This document shows positions 5,735 through 6,873 of a DNA stretch of 6,873 nt, in pieces. Both the position numbers and the translations under genes were made by a program. The notes beneath the pieces are model-generated. The model was not told where the DNA came from, ran no database searches, and saw nothing but the letters and a program-made list of their open reading frames with translations. The stretch is from Alphaproteobacteria bacterium (lineage in GTDB: Bacteria > Pseudomonadota > Alphaproteobacteria > Rhizobiales > Xanthobacteraceae): assembly GCA_005883115.1 (NCBI GenBank), contig VAZQ01000397.1:10658-17530 (forward strand). Direction: 5' to 3'. Position 1 is the first letter of the stretch, and each line of letters starts with the position of its first letter.

Positions 5735-5820
5735 GCGGTAGCGCCTGGCGTTACCGCCGCCCTCCTTGGGCGTTTCCTCCCTAGACTTGGGCCGCTTGCA
5801 GTCGCAAGCGGCCCTTTTTT
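5735..5820 (+). ncRNA. mmgR: suhB/MmgR (alpha-r8)-like trans-acting small RNA
   Basis: About 86 nt with three hairpins. SL1 (5735-5757): GCGGTAGCGC pairs with GCGTTACCGC (one G-U) around a CTG loop. SL2 (5758-5772): CGCCC/GGGCG around UCCUU. Then an unpaired stretch with UUUCCUCCC, and the terminator stem. CCUCC occurs twice (5761-5765 and 5776-5780), an anti-Shine-Dalgarno motif that suggests pairing with ribosome-binding sites of target mRNAs. From memory, the sequence from SL2 to the terminator matches the suhB family of alphaproteobacterial RNAs, named for a nearby inositol-monophosphatase-type gene; here it lies next to such a gene. In Sinorhizobium meliloti the member MmgR limits polyhydroxybutyrate accumulation. 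It is transcribed opposite to both neighbours. Family identity is recognition plus context, not a covariance search. Confidence 0.78.
5789..5820 (+). terminator. Intrinsic terminator of the small RNA
   Basis: GGGCCGCTTGC (5789-5799) and GCAAGCGGCCC (5804-5814) form a perfect 11-bp stem with an AGTC loop, followed by six T (5815-5820). It is directional: on the minus strand the stem is followed by AAGTC, so it should not stop a transcript coming from the amidohydrolase gene efficiently. Confidence 0.93.
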
Positions 5821-5841
5821 ATCGGCATCGTGAACCAGCGG

Positions 5842-6729
5842 TTATTCGGCTGCCGCGCGGTAGGGCCGCAGCTCTTCGATCGGGATCGCCGCAAGCCCAT
5901 CAGCCAGCATCTCAAGGTCTGTGGCCAGCCTGCCGAAGGAAGCGGAGCGCTCGAAACGCCGCTCGTCCATGTAAAGCGCGCGGTTGAGCTCGAGCTGGAT
6001 CGCATGCAGGCCGGCAGCCGGATTGCCGTAATGCTCAGTGATAAAGCCGCCCGCATAAGGCTTGTTGCGGCTCACCGAATAGCCTTGCGCGCGCAGGGTC
6101 GATTCGATGGTCTCGGCGACGGCAGCGACGCAACTCGTGCCGTAACGATCACCCAGCACGACATCAGCGCGCGGACGCTCGTCCTTGCTTCCGGCACTGG
6201 ACGGCATGGAATGACAGTCGATCAGGATCGCGGCGCCGAAATCCCTGTGGATGCGCGTGAACACGCGGCGCAGCGCGCGGTGGTAAGGCTTATACAGTCC
6301 CTCGATCCGCCTAATCGCGTCGTCGACTGGAATGCGCTGGCGATAGATTTCCTGGGCATCGCCGACGACCCTCGCAACCGTGCCCAATCCTCCCGCGACG
6401 CGCATCGAACGGGTATTGGCGAATGACGGCAGCCGCCCTTCGAACATGCGCGGATCGAGTTCGTAAGGTTCGCGGTTGACGTCGACATAGCAGCGGGGAA
6501 AGTGCGCCCGCATCAACGGATAGCCCCGCCGCACGACCCCTAGATTGAGGTCGTCGACAAAGCTGTCCTCTGAGCGCCGCAGCGTCGCGAGCTCGAGGCG
6601 TGACGCGGTCAGGAACGCGCGCGGATATACGCTTCCGCTGTGCGGCGAATTGAAAATGACCGGCCCTCGCCACTCAGTCGGTTCGAGGATCTCAAAGGGA
6701 GGGTCGAGCTCGTCTTTCACGTCGGACAT
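5842..6729 (-). CDS. N-formylglutamate amidohydrolase family protein (295 aa)
   Basis: A zinc-dependent amidohydrolase of the N-formylglutamate deformylase family (HutG type), which splits N-formyl-L-glutamate to formate and L-glutamate, the last step of one histidine-breakdown route; no other hut gene is seen, so the natural substrate here is open. Motifs, numbered from the ATG at 6727-6729: NSPHSG (27-32), RSEDSFVDD (52-60), DVNREPYELD (83-92), DCHSMP (171-176), GDRYG (193-197), GGFITEHYG (227-235) and QLELNRALYMDE (245-256). The His and acidic residues of these motifs are the likely metal and substrate ligands. An ATG at 6808-6810 would add 27 residues; neither start has a good Shine-Dalgarno sequence, and I prefer 6729 because homologues begin shortly before PPFEILEP. 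It is followed on the same strand by hisN after 336 bp. Confidence 0.9.
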   Translation of the reverse strand: MSDVKDELDPPFEILEPTEWRGPVIFNSPHSGSVYPRAFLTASRLELATLRRSEDSFVDDLNLGVVRRGYPLMRAHFPRCYVDVNREPYELDPRMFEGRLPSFANTRSMRVAGGLGTVARVVGDAQEIYRQRIPVDDAIRRIEGLYKPYHRALRRVFTRIHRDFGAAILIDCHSMPSSAGSKDERPRADVVLGDRYGTSCVAAVAETIESTLRAQGYSVSRNKPYAGGFITEHYGNPAAGLHAIQLELNRALYMDERRFERSASFGRLATDLEMLADGLAAIPIEELRPYRAAAE

Positions 6730-6873
6730 GACAAATGGCGGGTTAAGTTGGAAGCAACGACCACCCCATGCTTTTGCCACCACTATGGCGGGAAACAGAT
6801 TATTGTCCATGGGGGCAAAGTAGGGGTTAGCCTTGGGTCAACCTTGCCCGCGGTTGCCGGCGCGGTTTCACTC
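6730..6873. other. Upstream region of the amidohydrolase gene, to window end
   Basis: It contains the possible 27-codon N-terminal extension (6730-6810) and then non-coding sequence. On the minus strand TTGACC (6836-6841) could be a -35 box, but no -10 box lies at a normal distance. Nothing else is recognised. Confidence 0.4.

Noticed and set aside
5605..5790. 6S RNA or signal-recognition-particle RNA in the hisN-amidohydrolase gap
   Set aside because: No 6S-like long closing stem with central bubble and no SRP tetraloop motif could be drawn; the small-RNA model with its own promoter and terminator fits better.
4753..5833. Long plus-strand open frames (343 and 211 codons) opposite hisN and across the small RNA
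   Set aside because: Arg-, Ala- and Ser-rich frames antisense to hisN with no domain; one runs through the small RNA terminator. Typical high-GC shadows.

Overview
The window is high-GC, densely coding DNA from an alphaproteobacterium, most likely order Hyphomicrobiales (Rhizobiales) of a Bradyrhizobium/Xanthobacteraceae-like type. The reasons are codon use, an alphaproteobacterial-type GltB N-terminus, a small Hsp20 gene behind a ROSE-type RNA thermometer, and a suhB/MmgR-type small RNA between hisN and an N-formylglutamate amidohydrolase gene. The placement rests on pattern recognition, not on a database search. I see no mobile element, CRISPR array, tRNA or rRNA gene, or sign of recent transfer.

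Layout: 1-972 (-) is the first 324 residues of glutamate synthase large subunit (gltB), cut by the window edge. 973-1382 is a divergent intergenic region with candidate promoters and two inverted repeats. 1383-2438 (+) is a PLP-dependent low-specificity L-threonine aldolase. 2523-3077 (+) is an exported, proline-rich protein with a PepSY-like segment. A strong hairpin terminator at 3083-3114 separates it from the convergent small heat-shock gene at 3135-3584 (-). That gene has a near-consensus RpoH (sigma-32) promoter and a roughly 90-nt leader that folds as a ROSE element. 3761-4708 (+) is an alpha/beta hydrolase of the PldB/monoacylglycerol-lipase type, convergent with 4720-5505 (-), a HisN-type histidinol-phosphatase of the inositol monophosphatase superfamily. 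5735-5820 (+) is a small RNA gene with its own promoter and terminator. 5842-6729 (-) is an N-formylglutamate amidohydrolase, followed by upstream sequence to the end of the window.

How the genes relate: most are unlinked housekeeping units with a bias to nitrogen and amino-acid metabolism. GOGAT assimilates ammonium, threonine aldolase makes or breaks glycine and threonine, HisN works in histidine synthesis, and the amidohydrolase yields glutamate plus formate. The two regulatory RNAs are the most interesting content. The ROSE-like leader gives hsp20 dual control: heat-induced transcription through RpoH and heat-induced translation by melting of the Shine-Dalgarno hairpin. The hisN-amidohydrolase RNA looks like the suhB/MmgR (alpha-r8) family, which in Sinorhizobium meliloti limits polyhydroxybutyrate storage. 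It carries two CCUCC anti-Shine-Dalgarno motifs and lies opposite any transcript running from the amidohydrolase gene into hisN.
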